Below are positions 1 to 8,106 of a stretch of DNA of 55,720 nt, one piece after another. Origin of the DNA: Ignavibacteria bacterium (lineage in GTDB: Bacteria; Bacteroidota; Ignavibacteria; Kapaibacteriales; UBA2268); contig JAERMQ010000029.1 of the NCBI GenBank assembly GCA_016844745.1, positions 1 to 55,720 on the forward strand, written 5' to 3'. A program made the translations under genes and the position numbers. Numbering within the stretch: position 1 is the stretch's first letter; the number at the start of each line of letters is the position of its first letter. Below the pieces are notes generated by a model. That model had not been told where the DNA came from. It did no database searches and worked only from the letters and a program-made list of their open reading frames with translations.

Positions 1-48
1 ATTCGAGGTTGTGTGAAAAGTAAAAACAGTGATGAAAATAAGGATAAT

Positions 49-147
49 GAAGAACCCCTCCCTAACCCTCCCCGAAGGGGAGGGAATTGATAAATAAGAC
101 AGTTACAAATTCCCTCCCCTTCGGGGAGGGTTAGGGAGGGGTTCTTC
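49..147. repeat. C-rich 40-bp perfect inverted repeat (hairpin element)
   Basis: Positions 49-88 and 108-147 are perfect reverse complements, 40 bp each, around a 19-nt AT-rich centre. Each arm contains a smaller hairpin, CCCTCCCC-GAA-GGGGAGGG. It resembles in design the C-rich elements at 5654-5743 and 42206-42300. It lies directly before the U32 gene, so it may be a terminator for an unseen upstream gene or a dispersed miniature element. No coding role is seen. Confidence 0.9.
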
Positions 148-172
148 CGGTCATTAAAAGTTATATAATTTC

Positions 173-1456
173 ATGAATACAAATAAATTAGAATTAATGT
201 CGCCCGCAGGCTCATCCGAAGCATTAATGGCTGCAATAAAAGCCGGTGCGGATTCCGTCTATTTCGGATTGGATAGTTTGAATATGCGAAATGCAAAAGG
301 TTCAAACTTTACAATGGATGATTTGCCTGAAATTTCCGGAATCTGCCGGTCGAATAATATTAAAAGCTACCTTACTTTAAATACTGTTATATATGATAAT
401 GATATTGATTTAGTTCGCAAGATTCTTGATGCATCTTTGGAAAATAAAATATCGGCAGTCATAGCTACCGACCATGCCGTTATGAATTATGCCAAAAAAA
501 TCGGGCAGAATATTCATATTTCTACTCAATGCAATATTTCCAATATAGAAGCTGTTGAATTTTACTCGGCTTATGCAAATGTAATGGTTATGGCAAGGGA
601 ACTTACTTTGACTCAGGTTGCTGAAATTGCAAAACAAATTGAAGAAAGGAATATTACCGGACCAAACGGAGAATTGGTCAGGCTCGAAGTATTCGGGCAT
701 GGTGCTTTATGTATGTCGATTTCCGGGAAATGCTACCTGAGTCTGGATAATTATGGTAATTCAGCATCTGCCAATAGAGGCTCTTGCGCACAGAATTGCA
801 GAAGGAATTACATTGTTATCGATAAAATTTCGGGCATAGAATTGGAAATTGAAAATGAATATATAATGTCGGCAAAGGATTTATGTACAATTAATTTTTT
901 GGACAAAATCAAGGCTGCCGGAGTTTCGGTCCTGAAAATTGAAGGGCGGGGGAGAAGCGCAGATTATGTATATACCGTAACAAAATGCTACCGTGAAGCA
1001 ATTGATTCCCTTTACTCAGGGGACTATTCCCCTGGCAAATTTGAAGATTGGCTGGCGAGATTATCCACCGTATTCAACCGTGGTTTCTGGGACGGATATT
1101 ATTTAGGGAAAAAGTTGGGCGAATGGAGTGATGTTTACAGCTCAAAGGCAACCAAGAAAAAAATTTATGTTGGTAAAGGAGTGAATTATTTTCCGCAGGC
1201 AAAAGTTGCTGAGTTTGTTATTGAAGACATAGAAGTAATAAACGGTGACGATATTCTAATTATTGGTCCTACAACGGGAGTTATTGAAGTAAAATTAAAA
1301 GATATTAGAGCTAACGGGGAAATTTCGGATAAAGCAATTAAAGGAGACTTGCTGACTTTTAAGTTGGATGAGAAAATGAGGGAATCGGATAAGCTGTATA
1401 AGTTGGTTGATAGTAAGGAAGAAGAGTTTGGTGGAATTATTCCTTTAATTGTCTGA
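173..1456 (+). CDS. U32 family protein (TrhP/RlhA-like)
   Basis: 427 aa. The start region has the family's opening (LELMSPAGSSEALMAAIKAG), with the U32 signature EVFGHGALCMSISGKCYLS at residues 172-190. Cys180, Cys187, Cys205 and Cys209 (in NRGSCAQNCRR) are the four conserved cysteines thought to hold an iron-sulfur cluster. E. coli members of this family (TrhP/YegQ, RlhA) act in tRNA or rRNA hydroxylation rather than as proteases. Length matches the TrhP type, but the exact RNA target cannot be told from sequence. No strong Shine-Dalgarno precedes the ATG. The final codons (Val-stop, GTC TGA) fall within the arm of a hairpin repeat at 1451-1551, so the 3' end appears to have been recast by repeat insertion. 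Family assignment is firm; substrate is inferred. Confidence 0.9.
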   Translation: MNTNKLELMSPAGSSEALMAAIKAGADSVYFGLDSLNMRNAKGSNFTMDDLPEISGICRSNNIKSYLTLNTVIYDNDIDLVRKILDASLENKISAVIATDHAVMNYAKKIGQNIHISTQCNISNIEAVEFYSAYANVMVMARELTLTQVAEIAKQIEERNITGPNGELVRLEVFGHGALCMSISGKCYLSLDNYGNSASANRGSCAQNCRRNYIVIDKISGIELEIENEYIMSAKDLCTINFLDKIKAAGVSVLKIEGRGRSADYVYTVTKCYREAIDSLYSGDYSPGKFEDWLARLSTVFNRGFWDGYYLGKKLGEWSDVYSSKATKKKIYVGKGVNYFPQAKVAEFVIEDIEVINGDDILIIGPTTGVIEVKLKDIRANGEISDKAIKGDLLTFKLDEKMRESDKLYKLVDSKEEEFGGIIPLIV

Positions 1457-1551
1457 ACCTGGATTTACCTGATTAATATGATTAAAACATGATAAAGAAT
1501 GAAAAATTTCATAATAATAATCATTCAAATCAGCTTAATCCCAGTTCAGAC
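1451..1551. repeat. GTCTGAA-ended hairpin repeat
   Basis: Arms GTCTGAACCTGGATTTACCTG (from 1451) and its imperfect complement ending CCAGTTCAGAC (to 1551) surround an AT-rich centre. The same ends and body recur at 13964 (one arm), 53152 (degenerate arm) and 55053-55123. The left arm carries the stop codon of the U32 gene. It sits between the convergent U32 and fic genes, where it could act as a bidirectional terminator. Confidence 0.75.
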
Positions 1552-1560
1552 ACTATTTCT

Positions 1561-2316
1561 TCATTGCACCGCCAGCATCATCAAAAAAGGCATACATCTT
1601 GAATAATCCAATTCATAATAATTTACTCCTAAATTGATATTGTTATAGTATTCCGTTTGATGTTCTTTGTAATATTTTTCAGATTGCATTTTCCAGAAAT
1701 CCATGCCGAGTTTTTCTGCTACAAACCATTTTTCAAGTAACCTGGCAGCACGACCATTACCATCCGAATAAGGATGTATATGCGCAAATATTAAATGGAG
1801 CAAAGATGCAAAATAGAATACTTCTGAATTGGATAAGTTCTTTTTTAATAATTCGTCCAAATCAATAAAAAATTCAGCCATTTTCTCTTTAACAAATTCA
1901 GGTTCAATGGCAAGGTAAACCAAACCGGATTGACCAAAAACTCCTACCTTCTCCTCCCGATACTTACCTTGCTTGCTTTTTATAACTATATTCTTTGAGA
2001 GCATCTTGTGACACTTAAGGAAATTTTTTTCTGTCAAAGGATTTGATTGTGCAAATTCGTAAGCCGAAATTAAATTTTCAATTTCAATAATCTCTTTATG
2101 AGGTTTACGCTTTACCTGAAAGAGTTTGTAATTCATAAAAGAATTTAAATCGATGCTGTTACCTTCGATATTCGATGAATATACTGCAGAAGCCTCGGTC
2201 TGATAACCTAAATCGAAATTTTTATCAGAGAAATCATAGGATGATAATAATGAATCAATTTCTTTACCTATTGAATCACTGAATTGTTCGAAATATTTTT
2301 TATCATTTATTCTCAT
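1561..2316 (-). CDS. Fic family protein, class II (N-terminal inhibitory motif)
   Basis: 251 aa. The Fic core motif HPYSDGNGRAAR lies at residues 180-191, matching HPFx(D/E)GNGRxxR with Tyr in place of Phe. The catalytic His and phosphate-binding GNGR are intact, so AMP (or other nucleotide) transfer to a target hydroxyl is plausible. SSNIEG at residues 47-52 matches the inhibitory (S/T)xxxE(G/N) helix, placed N-terminal to the Fic fold as in class II, self-inhibited Fic proteins. No separate antitoxin gene is adjacent. The target is unknown. The gene converges on the U32 gene and is divergent from the histidine kinase. Confidence 0.92.
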   Translation of the reverse strand: MRINDKKYFEQFSDSIGKEIDSLLSSYDFSDKNFDLGYQTEASAVYSSNIEGNSIDLNSFMNYKLFQVKRKPHKEIIEIENLISAYEFAQSNPLTEKNFLKCHKMLSKNIVIKSKQGKYREEKVGVFGQSGLVYLAIEPEFVKEKMAEFFIDLDELLKKNLSNSEVFYFASLLHLIFAHIHPYSDGNGRAARLLEKWFVAEKLGMDFWKMQSEKYYKEHQTEYYNNINLGVNYYELDYSRCMPFLMMLAVQ

Positions 2317-2514
2317 ATTATCAGCAACTTCGTCTATCTTTACCTCTTCTTCGGACAGCCAAAAAAGTTAATGGAAATCCTTTATTTGATAATCATTTAT
2401 TTTTATTAAGTAAATATAACAATTATAGCATGAAAATAAAAATTCCTCCAATTGAATATTAAAATTCATAAAAAATCTTAAGTAAACATTTTCTATTTTT
2501 GCATTATGGTTTTA

Positions 2515-2547
2515 AGTTGTCCAACATCTGACAGATGTTGGACAACT
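2515..2547. repeat. 33-bp TCCAACATCT palindrome, copy 1
   Basis: Fifteen-base arms AGTTGTCCAACATCT / AGATGTTGGACAACT with a GAC loop. It belongs to a five-copy family (also 16930, 24394, 33734, 44154). Relative to the others, position 3 is T and position 31 is A, a compensated base-pair change that keeps the stem. It lies 42 bp before the histidine kinase start, downstream of a TATTTTTG motif at 2494-2501 that resembles a Bacteroidota -7 box, so it could be in the 5' UTR. Confidence 0.9.
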
Positions 2548-2588
2548 AAGGAATAGATTTTTGAAAATACATATTGATAGTTAAGCTA

Positions 2589-3998
2589 ATGAAAGAATCG
2601 ATATTTACTCTTACTCCCGAACGCGTCAGATTCCCACAATTCTGGATTGAACTCCGCAAAAGAAACCGGTGGCTGATTATGTTGAGATATGGCGCTGTGA
2701 CTATGCTGGTTGGTGTAACCATTGTTATAATGCTCCTGAAAAATTTCTTACCTGCCTTCAGGATGCAAACCAATCCCCTATGGTTAATAGCCGCTGCTAT
2801 ATTATTCTATAACCTGTTCTTCCATGTAATCTGGTACATCCTGCCCGATTACCTGGAGCGTCATCCCAAATTGCATAGCCTTCATTTTTCAATGCTCCAG
2901 ATTGTTGTTGATTTAATCGCCCTGATGGTGTTTATTTACTATACCGGAGGTGTCGAATCTCCGCTTTACGCCTTGTTTTTCTTTCACGTAATTATAGGAA
3001 GTCTGTTTTTAACCAGTTTAATTGTAAATCTGTTAATTACTTCTATATTAATCTTAACCATTTCCGGCGCAATATTGGAGTACAACGGTTTTATAGCACA
3101 TTATTCAATACAGGGGCTGCTATCGGCAGACCTACATACTAATCTGCCATATATAATCCTGTTTTTTGCAATTTTCGGAATAACACTGTATCTGAGCGCT
3201 TATCTTGCTAATTCGGTAGCTAAAACACTTTACCACCGCGAGCGCTCATTAACAACTGCCTTAGATAAATTAGAAGAAGCCGAAAAATCCAAATCCAGAT
3301 ATGTGATGTCGGTCGTACATGATTTGAAAACTCCAATAGCTGCCGTTCTTACTTATTTGAATATGTTCCTGGAAGGAGCTTTGGGTGCATTGACCGATGA
3401 ACAAAGAAAACCCTTAGACCGCTCAAAGCAACGGTTATCTGCCGCTATCAATCTTATCAACGATATATTATATATCTCTAAACTAAAATTGGGCGAGCAT
3501 AAAAAACACCTGAGCGATGTTGAAGTGCGGAAAATGTTCGAATATATTTATCTTGATATGAAGGAATTATTTACAACAAGGGATATATCTTTCGAAATAA
3601 AATGCAATACAACCTATGAAATCAATATCTTTGGCGACCCTCAATTATTAGGGCTTGCCTTCGGGAATTTGCTTTCGAATGCTTATAAGTATTCCGAGAA
3701 AGGGGGGAGGGTAGATGTGTTAATTACCGACTTAGGCGATATTGTTGAAATGACTATTGCTGATAACGGCATTGGCATACCCGAAAATGAACAGGAAAAA
3801 ATATTCCAGGATTTCTATCGCACACAGATTTCTAAAAAGAAGGGTATCGAAGGTTCGGGATTGGGTCTGACTCTTGTTTCGCAGATAATCCATGAATATG
3901 GCGGCTCGATTAAAGTAGCATCGCCTTCCCGTCTTCACACTGATGGTTCTTTGCCGGGTACTGAGTTTACGATTCGGTTGCCTAAGAAGCATGGATGA
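2589..3998 (+). CDS. membrane sensor histidine kinase
   Basis: 469 aa from the ATG at 2589; an in-frame TTG at 2574 would add five residues, but ATG is preferred. The N-terminal half has about six hydrophobic segments with short loops and no large periplasmic domain, suggesting an intramembrane or membrane-state signal. A short linker leads to the HisKA box VVHDLKTPIA with the phospho-acceptor at His244. The HATPase_c domain has the N box (NLLSNAYKYS), G1 box (DNGIGIP) and G2 box (GSGLGLTLV). There is no HAMP, PAS or receiver domain, and no response regulator gene adjoins it, so it is an orphan kinase whose partner is outside this window. Confidence 0.9.
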   Translation: MKESIFTLTPERVRFPQFWIELRKRNRWLIMLRYGAVTMLVGVTIVIMLLKNFLPAFRMQTNPLWLIAAAILFYNLFFHVIWYILPDYLERHPKLHSLHFSMLQIVVDLIALMVFIYYTGGVESPLYALFFFHVIIGSLFLTSLIVNLLITSILILTISGAILEYNGFIAHYSIQGLLSADLHTNLPYIILFFAIFGITLYLSAYLANSVAKTLYHRERSLTTALDKLEEAEKSKSRYVMSVVHDLKTPIAAVLTYLNMFLEGALGALTDEQRKPLDRSKQRLSAAINLINDILYISKLKLGEHKKHLSDVEVRKMFEYIYLDMKELFTTRDISFEIKCNTTYEINIFGDPQLLGLAFGNLLSNAYKYSEKGGRVDVLITDLGDIVEMTIADNGIGIPENEQEKIFQDFYRTQISKKKGIEGSGLGLTLVSQIIHEYGGSIKVASPSRLHTDGSLPGTEFTIRLPKKHG

Positions 3999-4096
3999 CA
4001 AAACCAGATGTTTCTTATAACCGGATTAAGTATTAGAAAAATCAAAATATTTATTTTATATTAACGTTTATGGACAAAATGAAAGATAGGTGAGAA

Positions 4097-4663
4097 ATGC
4101 AAACAAATCAAGATGCTCCGACATTCGAAAAAGTATGGCTTATGTTTCAGGAAACTAAAGAAATGTTTCACGAAACAGATAAGAAATTTCAGGATACAGA
4201 TAAGAAATTTCAGGATACAGATAAGAAATTAAAAAAATTAGAATATTTATTTACCAGTCAATGGGGAAAGCTTGTTGAATCACTTGTAGAAGGCGATTTG
4301 ATTAATCTTTTAAATCAACGTGGAATCGCAGTAAATCTCACAACTCAACGTTTAAAGGCTTATTACGACGACCGTCAATTTGAATTTGATATAATAGCCG
4401 AAAATGGTGATGAAATTGTTGTAATCGAAGTTAAAACTACTTTAAGACCAGATGATATAAAAGATTTTGTAGAAGAGTTGCAGCAATTCAAGCAAATTTT
4501 TCCAAAATATAAAAATAATATTATATTTGGAGCAGTTGCTTATCTGACTGCTGATAGTGGAAGCGCTCGTATGGCATCACGAAGGGGTTTATTCACAATT
4601 CGGGCAACCGGCAATAGCGCTACTATTACTAACTCTAAGAATTTTAAGCCTAAGGAATATTGA
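4097..4663 (+). CDS. DUF3782-type PD-(D/E)XK nuclease-fold protein, copy 1
   Basis: 188 aa. The N-terminal quarter is a charged coiled coil built from seven-residue repeats (KFQDTDK), encoded by a 21-bp tandem DNA repeat around 4180-4230. The C-terminal part has a PD-(D/E)XK-like core: EFDIIAENG, then EIVVIEVKTTLRPDD with the acidic and E-x-K residues. The ending (ATGNSATITNSKNFKPKEY) is almost identical to the paralogue at 25520-26044. The leader with AACGTTTATG and TAGGTGAGAA before the ATG is also shared with that copy and with the remnant at 31696-31813. The family is widespread in cyanobacteria and other bacteria; its function is unestablished, and a DNA-processing role is inferred from the fold. 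Confidence 0.8.
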   Translation: MQTNQDAPTFEKVWLMFQETKEMFHETDKKFQDTDKKFQDTDKKLKKLEYLFTSQWGKLVESLVEGDLINLLNQRGIAVNLTTQRLKAYYDDRQFEFDIIAENGDEIVVIEVKTTLRPDDIKDFVEELQQFKQIFPKYKNNIIFGAVAYLTADSGSARMASRRGLFTIRATGNSATITNSKNFKPKEY

Positions 4664-4668
4664 AAAAA

Positions 4669-4716
4669 ATTAATCAATTCTTCAGGCTCCTGCACTGGTT
4701 GACTAAATGAAATTTT
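4669..4716 (-). pseudogene. remnant of a DUF255-type C-terminus
   Basis: Read on the minus strand, this stretch encodes SFSQPVQEPEELIN, which aligns with the last residues of the intact DUF255 protein at 5822-7864 ([18 protein letters not shown]). Nucleotide similarity is also visible. It is only about 45 bp and has no upstream reading frame. It may be a duplicated or left-behind gene end after insertion of the intervening segment containing the lipoprotein gene. Confidence 0.4.
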
Positions 4717-4875
4717 TCAGTTAAATTTAGAATTTCTTTTTATTATGCAAAGGATTAATAAAAGTAATTAATTAAAAATAATAATCAATTCGAAAATAAA
4801 TTGTATCTATGTTTTTATAATTTTCCATTAAAGTTTGCTTGTCAATTACTTTGTTCCATTAATAAATATATTACT

Positions 4876-5475
4876 ATGAAAAAAATAATTATCACTTCGT
4901 TAGCCATTCTTTTCCTCGTCTGCGCATGTAAGGAAAATTCTTCTACACCGTCAGGTTCTTCAAATGAGATTATCCCACTAAAAATAGGGAATATTTGGAA
5001 CTTCAAGATTTCGGAATATGATTCTAAAGGTAATATAATTAATACATCCGAAATGACTTATTATGTTTTTAAGGATTCTGTTATTGAAGGGATAAAAGCA
5101 TATTGTATGAAATTTACAACACCATTTTCAGAAGAAATTTCGGAATATACATATAATAAACCCGATGGATATTATACAACATATACAATTGAAGGCAAAG
5201 TATATCATGATTGGATGTATAAATATCCCGGAAGCGCAGGTGATTTATTTCAGAGTGGTGAATATACTATTAAAATCCTTTCTATTAGCGAATCCGTTTC
5301 AACTCCGGCAGGTACATTTAAATGCTATAAATATCATAATATAGTCGAACTGCCTTCTTTCGTTTTCCTTTGTCCTGATGTTGGTCCGGTCAAGATGGAG
5401 CATTATGATTATGATAATAATGGCAAACTTTTTTTGGATGCTAGAATGGAATTAGTTTCATATACTTTAAAATAA
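4876..5475 (+). CDS. hypothetical lipoprotein
   Basis: 199 aa from the ATG at 4876 (MKKIIITSLAILFLVCAC). The hydrophobic signal is followed by a lipobox-like VCAC-K, then a Ser/Pro-rich linker. An upstream in-frame start at 4801 would bury the signal peptide and is rejected. The remainder is rich in beta-prone and aromatic residues (IGNIWNFKISEYDSKGN) as in small outer-membrane or periplasmic beta-sandwich lipoproteins of FCB bacteria. No domain is recognised. It stands alone between repeat-rich spacers. Confidence 0.75.
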   Translation: MKKIIITSLAILFLVCACKENSSTPSGSSNEIIPLKIGNIWNFKISEYDSKGNIINTSEMTYYVFKDSVIEGIKAYCMKFTTPFSEEISEYTYNKPDGYYTTYTIEGKVYHDWMYKYPGSAGDLFQSGEYTIKILSISESVSTPAGTFKCYKYHNIVELPSFVFLCPDVGPVKMEHYDYDNNGKLFLDARMELVSYTLK

Positions 5476-5527
5476 ATCATAAGAGACCTCTGAATAATAA
5501 TAAAATTTGCGAGATTATCATTCTGAA

Positions 5528-5575
5528 CTTGATTTAGAATCCACTTCCAGTGCGGTTTATGGATTCTGAATCAAG
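5528..5575. repeat. hairpin CTTGATTTAGAATCCA
   Basis: Arms 5528-5543 (CTTGATTTAGAATCCA) and 5560-5575 (TGGATTCTGAATCAAG) pair with one mismatch. The flanks carry ATTCTGAAC / AATGACA. It resembles the element at 12921-12991 in having GGATTC / GAATCC arms flanked by GTCATTC-like sequence. It may also serve as terminator for the lipoprotein gene, though no T-tract follows. Confidence 0.7.
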
Positions 5576-5653
5576 TTACCAATGACAAAAGATTCTATCC
5601 TTTATTTTGAACGACTTATAAATTAAAAAAGAATATGCAACAATTAACACTTA

Positions 5654-5743
5654 GAGAAATCCCCCCTACCCCCCTTTTTCAAAGGGGGATTGAAGAATAT
5701 TTTTCTTATCCCCCTTTTTCAAAGGGGGTTAGGGGGTTTCTCT
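5654..5743. repeat. C-rich hairpin element (CCCCCTTTTTCAAAGGGGG), copy A
   Basis: Two arms of about 35 bp, each containing CCCCCTTTTTCAAAGGGGG, are arranged as an imperfect inverted repeat with outer GAGAAA / TTTCTC ends. A near-perfect version occurs at 42206-42300, and similar sequence also follows both (GAATTTrTCATT ... TTCCATTATTT). This is a dispersed non-coding element; the short reading frame through it is not a gene. Confidence 0.85.
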
Positions 5744-5821
5744 TGAATTTGTCATTGTGTATTTTTATTAATTCCATTATTTTGGCGTTCAGAATGACAT
5801 TTTCAGAGGTTTCATAAAAAA

Positions 5822-7864
5822 TCAATTAATCAATTTTATTAATCCTTCTGCCTCTTGCACTGGCTCACTACAGGAAAAGTTTCTGCAAATATATGCCCTA
5901 GCTTTTCCATCGATAGCAATACAAGAAGCCGTATATGGAGCAATTTTAATTAAATTATCATTTTTATAATCTTTCAATAAAATCATTCTATTCGGAACAA
6001 ATCCAGTTCTTGCTGCTTGTAATAATTTTTGCGTATCTAAGTTGTCCTCACCCGATGCAATTACTATCTCCATTGATTCGCCTAAATACCGCTCCAATGC
6101 ACACAACAGAAAAGAAAACCCGGAAGGATTGGAAGCAATATTCCTCGAAAATGTTTTGAATGTGTTATTAATCACTTCATCAAAATTGTTTTCGGGTTTT
6201 ATTTTGGATAATATGCTCAAAACGTATAAAGCAACCGAATTCCCAGAAGGAATAGCTCCGTCAAATATCTCTTTCGAGCGGAAAATTAGTTTCTCAGAAT
6301 AATCTGCAGTTAAATAAAATCCTCCTGTTATTTCATCGTAAAAATGTACAATGGTATGCTCAGCTAAGGATAATGCTATTTCTAAGTATTTCGGAATAAA
6401 ACATGCTTCATATAGTTCAATTAATCCCCAAATAAAATAAGCATAATCATCCAACATTCCGGCGGTTTCGGAGATTCTACCTTGTCTTATGCAATGCTTT
6501 AGTATCCATGCACTTTTATCTAATAGTTTATCTATTATAAAATCCGCTGCTTTTCGGGCAGCCTCCAATAAATCATTCCTTTGCAGAACTACAGATGCTT
6601 TTGCTAAAGCTGCTATCATGAATCCGTTCCAATCAGTTAGGATTTTATCGTCAAGCATCGGATGAACTCTCTGTTCACGAAGAGTTGATAATTTTTTAAG
6701 CATGGGAACCATGTTAGCCGAAATGCTTTCTCCATTTGAAATATGCAGTATATTATTATTATGAAGAGGATTATTCGGCTCAATGAAATTTCCGGATTCT
6801 TTAATATTGAAATACTTTACAAACGGCTCCGCATCCTGACCCAAAGCATCAATTATTTCCTGTTTAGTCCATAAATAAAACTTGCCCTCTTCCCCTTCGC
6901 TATCTGCATCCTCAGCGGAATAGAATCCTCCATCAGGCAATTGCATTTTACCAATGACATAATCCGCAATTTCACCGGCAGTTTGAGCAAATTCGGCATT
7001 TCCGGTTGCTTCATAGCCTTCGATATAAGCGAATAATAATGCTGCCTGGTCATAAAGCATCTTCTCGAAATGAGGCACAAGCCAACGCTCATCAGTTGAA
7101 TAACGATGGAATCCACCACCGACATGGTCGTACATTCCACCTCGTCTCATCGCCTTCAAAGTTTGGACAACCATATCCAATGAAGTATCGGAGCCGTCAC
7201 GTTTCCAATATCTCAATAAAAACAGCAGGTTCGAAGCTATCGGAAATTTCGGTTTTGTCCCGAAGCCACCATTAACGGAATCGAAACTTTGGGATAAATT
7301 TTCGGCACACTTCCGGGAAAATCCGAGTGTTGGCAAAGAACCGGCAACGTAGTTATCGGTTTGCCTTAAGTGGTTCAAAATGTCCGCGGCAGAATCCACC
7401 AATTCGGAATTCTTCTCCTGCCACAGTCCTTTTACTCTCATACATAATTCGCGCATACCCATTCTGCCGCCCATCGATTCCTTTGGGAAATAGGTTCCGG
7501 CATAGAATGGAATGGCATCCGGAGTCATAACGACTGTCATGGGCCATCCGCCGCTACCTGAAATGAGTTGTGTGACGCGCATATAGATTGAGTCGATATC
7601 GGGACGCTCTTCCCTATCGACTTTGATATTGATAAAAGTAGAGTTCATCAGTTCTGCAATTTCTTCATCTTCGAAGGATTGCTTCTCCATGACATGGCAC
7701 CAGTGGCAGGCTGAGTAACCAATCGAAAGGAATACCGGTTTATTTTGCTCTTTAGCTGTATCGAAGGCTTCCTGTCCCCAGGGATACCAATCTACGGGAT
7801 TATTGGCATGTTGGAGAAGGTAGGGACTTGCTTCATTGATTAATCTATTTGGCACGCGTTGCAT
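5822..7864 (-). CDS. DUF255 thioredoxin-like / alpha-toroid protein (YyaL, SSP411 family)
   Basis: 680 aa, full length for the family. The N-terminal thioredoxin-like domain opens with [21 protein letters not shown] and has CHWCHVM with cysteines at 53 and 56, a redox-type CxxC. After about residue 200 comes an (alpha/alpha)6-type region resembling GlcNAc 2-epimerase folds ([33 protein letters not shown]). The C-terminus has a second cysteine pair ([10 protein letters not shown]). Members are widespread but their biochemical role is not settled. A short remnant of a similar C-terminus lies at 4669-4716. Confidence 0.9.
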   Translation of the reverse strand: MQRVPNRLINEASPYLLQHANNPVDWYPWGQEAFDTAKEQNKPVFLSIGYSACHWCHVMEKQSFEDEEIAELMNSTFINIKVDREERPDIDSIYMRVTQLISGSGGWPMTVVMTPDAIPFYAGTYFPKESMGGRMGMRELCMRVKGLWQEKNSELVDSAADILNHLRQTDNYVAGSLPTLGFSRKCAENLSQSFDSVNGGFGTKPKFPIASNLLFLLRYWKRDGSDTSLDMVVQTLKAMRRGGMYDHVGGGFHRYSTDERWLVPHFEKMLYDQAALLFAYIEGYEATGNAEFAQTAGEIADYVIGKMQLPDGGFYSAEDADSEGEEGKFYLWTKQEIIDALGQDAEPFVKYFNIKESGNFIEPNNPLHNNNILHISNGESISANMVPMLKKLSTLREQRVHPMLDDKILTDWNGFMIAALAKASVVLQRNDLLEAARKAADFIIDKLLDKSAWILKHCIRQGRISETAGMLDDYAYFIWGLIELYEACFIPKYLEIALSLAEHTIVHFYDEITGGFYLTADYSEKLIFRSKEIFDGAIPSGNSVALYVLSILSKIKPENNFDEVINNTFKTFSRNIASNPSGFSFLLCALERYLGESMEIVIASGEDNLDTQKLLQAARTGFVPNRMILLKDYKNDNLIKIAPYTASCIAIDGKARAYICRNFSCSEPVQEAEGLIKLIN

Positions 7865-8106
7865 AATTTAGTTTCAACTAACTTTATTAAAACAAGATTT
7901 GTCGGTTTTGTAGGGGAAATATTGTAAAGGAGGAGAATTGTAATTTAATAAATGGAAATTTTGTAAATTTGCAAAGATTTGAGCAGTAGTATTATTATTT
8001 ATAATATGAAAGTGATTTAAGCTATTTTTCAGTAAAATTAATGATAAATTCGATGAATACATAATCGATAAATTTATAATAGTATATTTAAAGGTAAAAT
8101 CAAATA

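Noticed and set aside
2574..2588. TTG start for the histidine kinase
   Set aside because: The ATG at 2589 is only five codons later, and the added residues are not family-like.
5635..5817. 60-residue frame
   Set aside because: Runs through the C-rich hairpin element; its sequence is the translation of the repeat.
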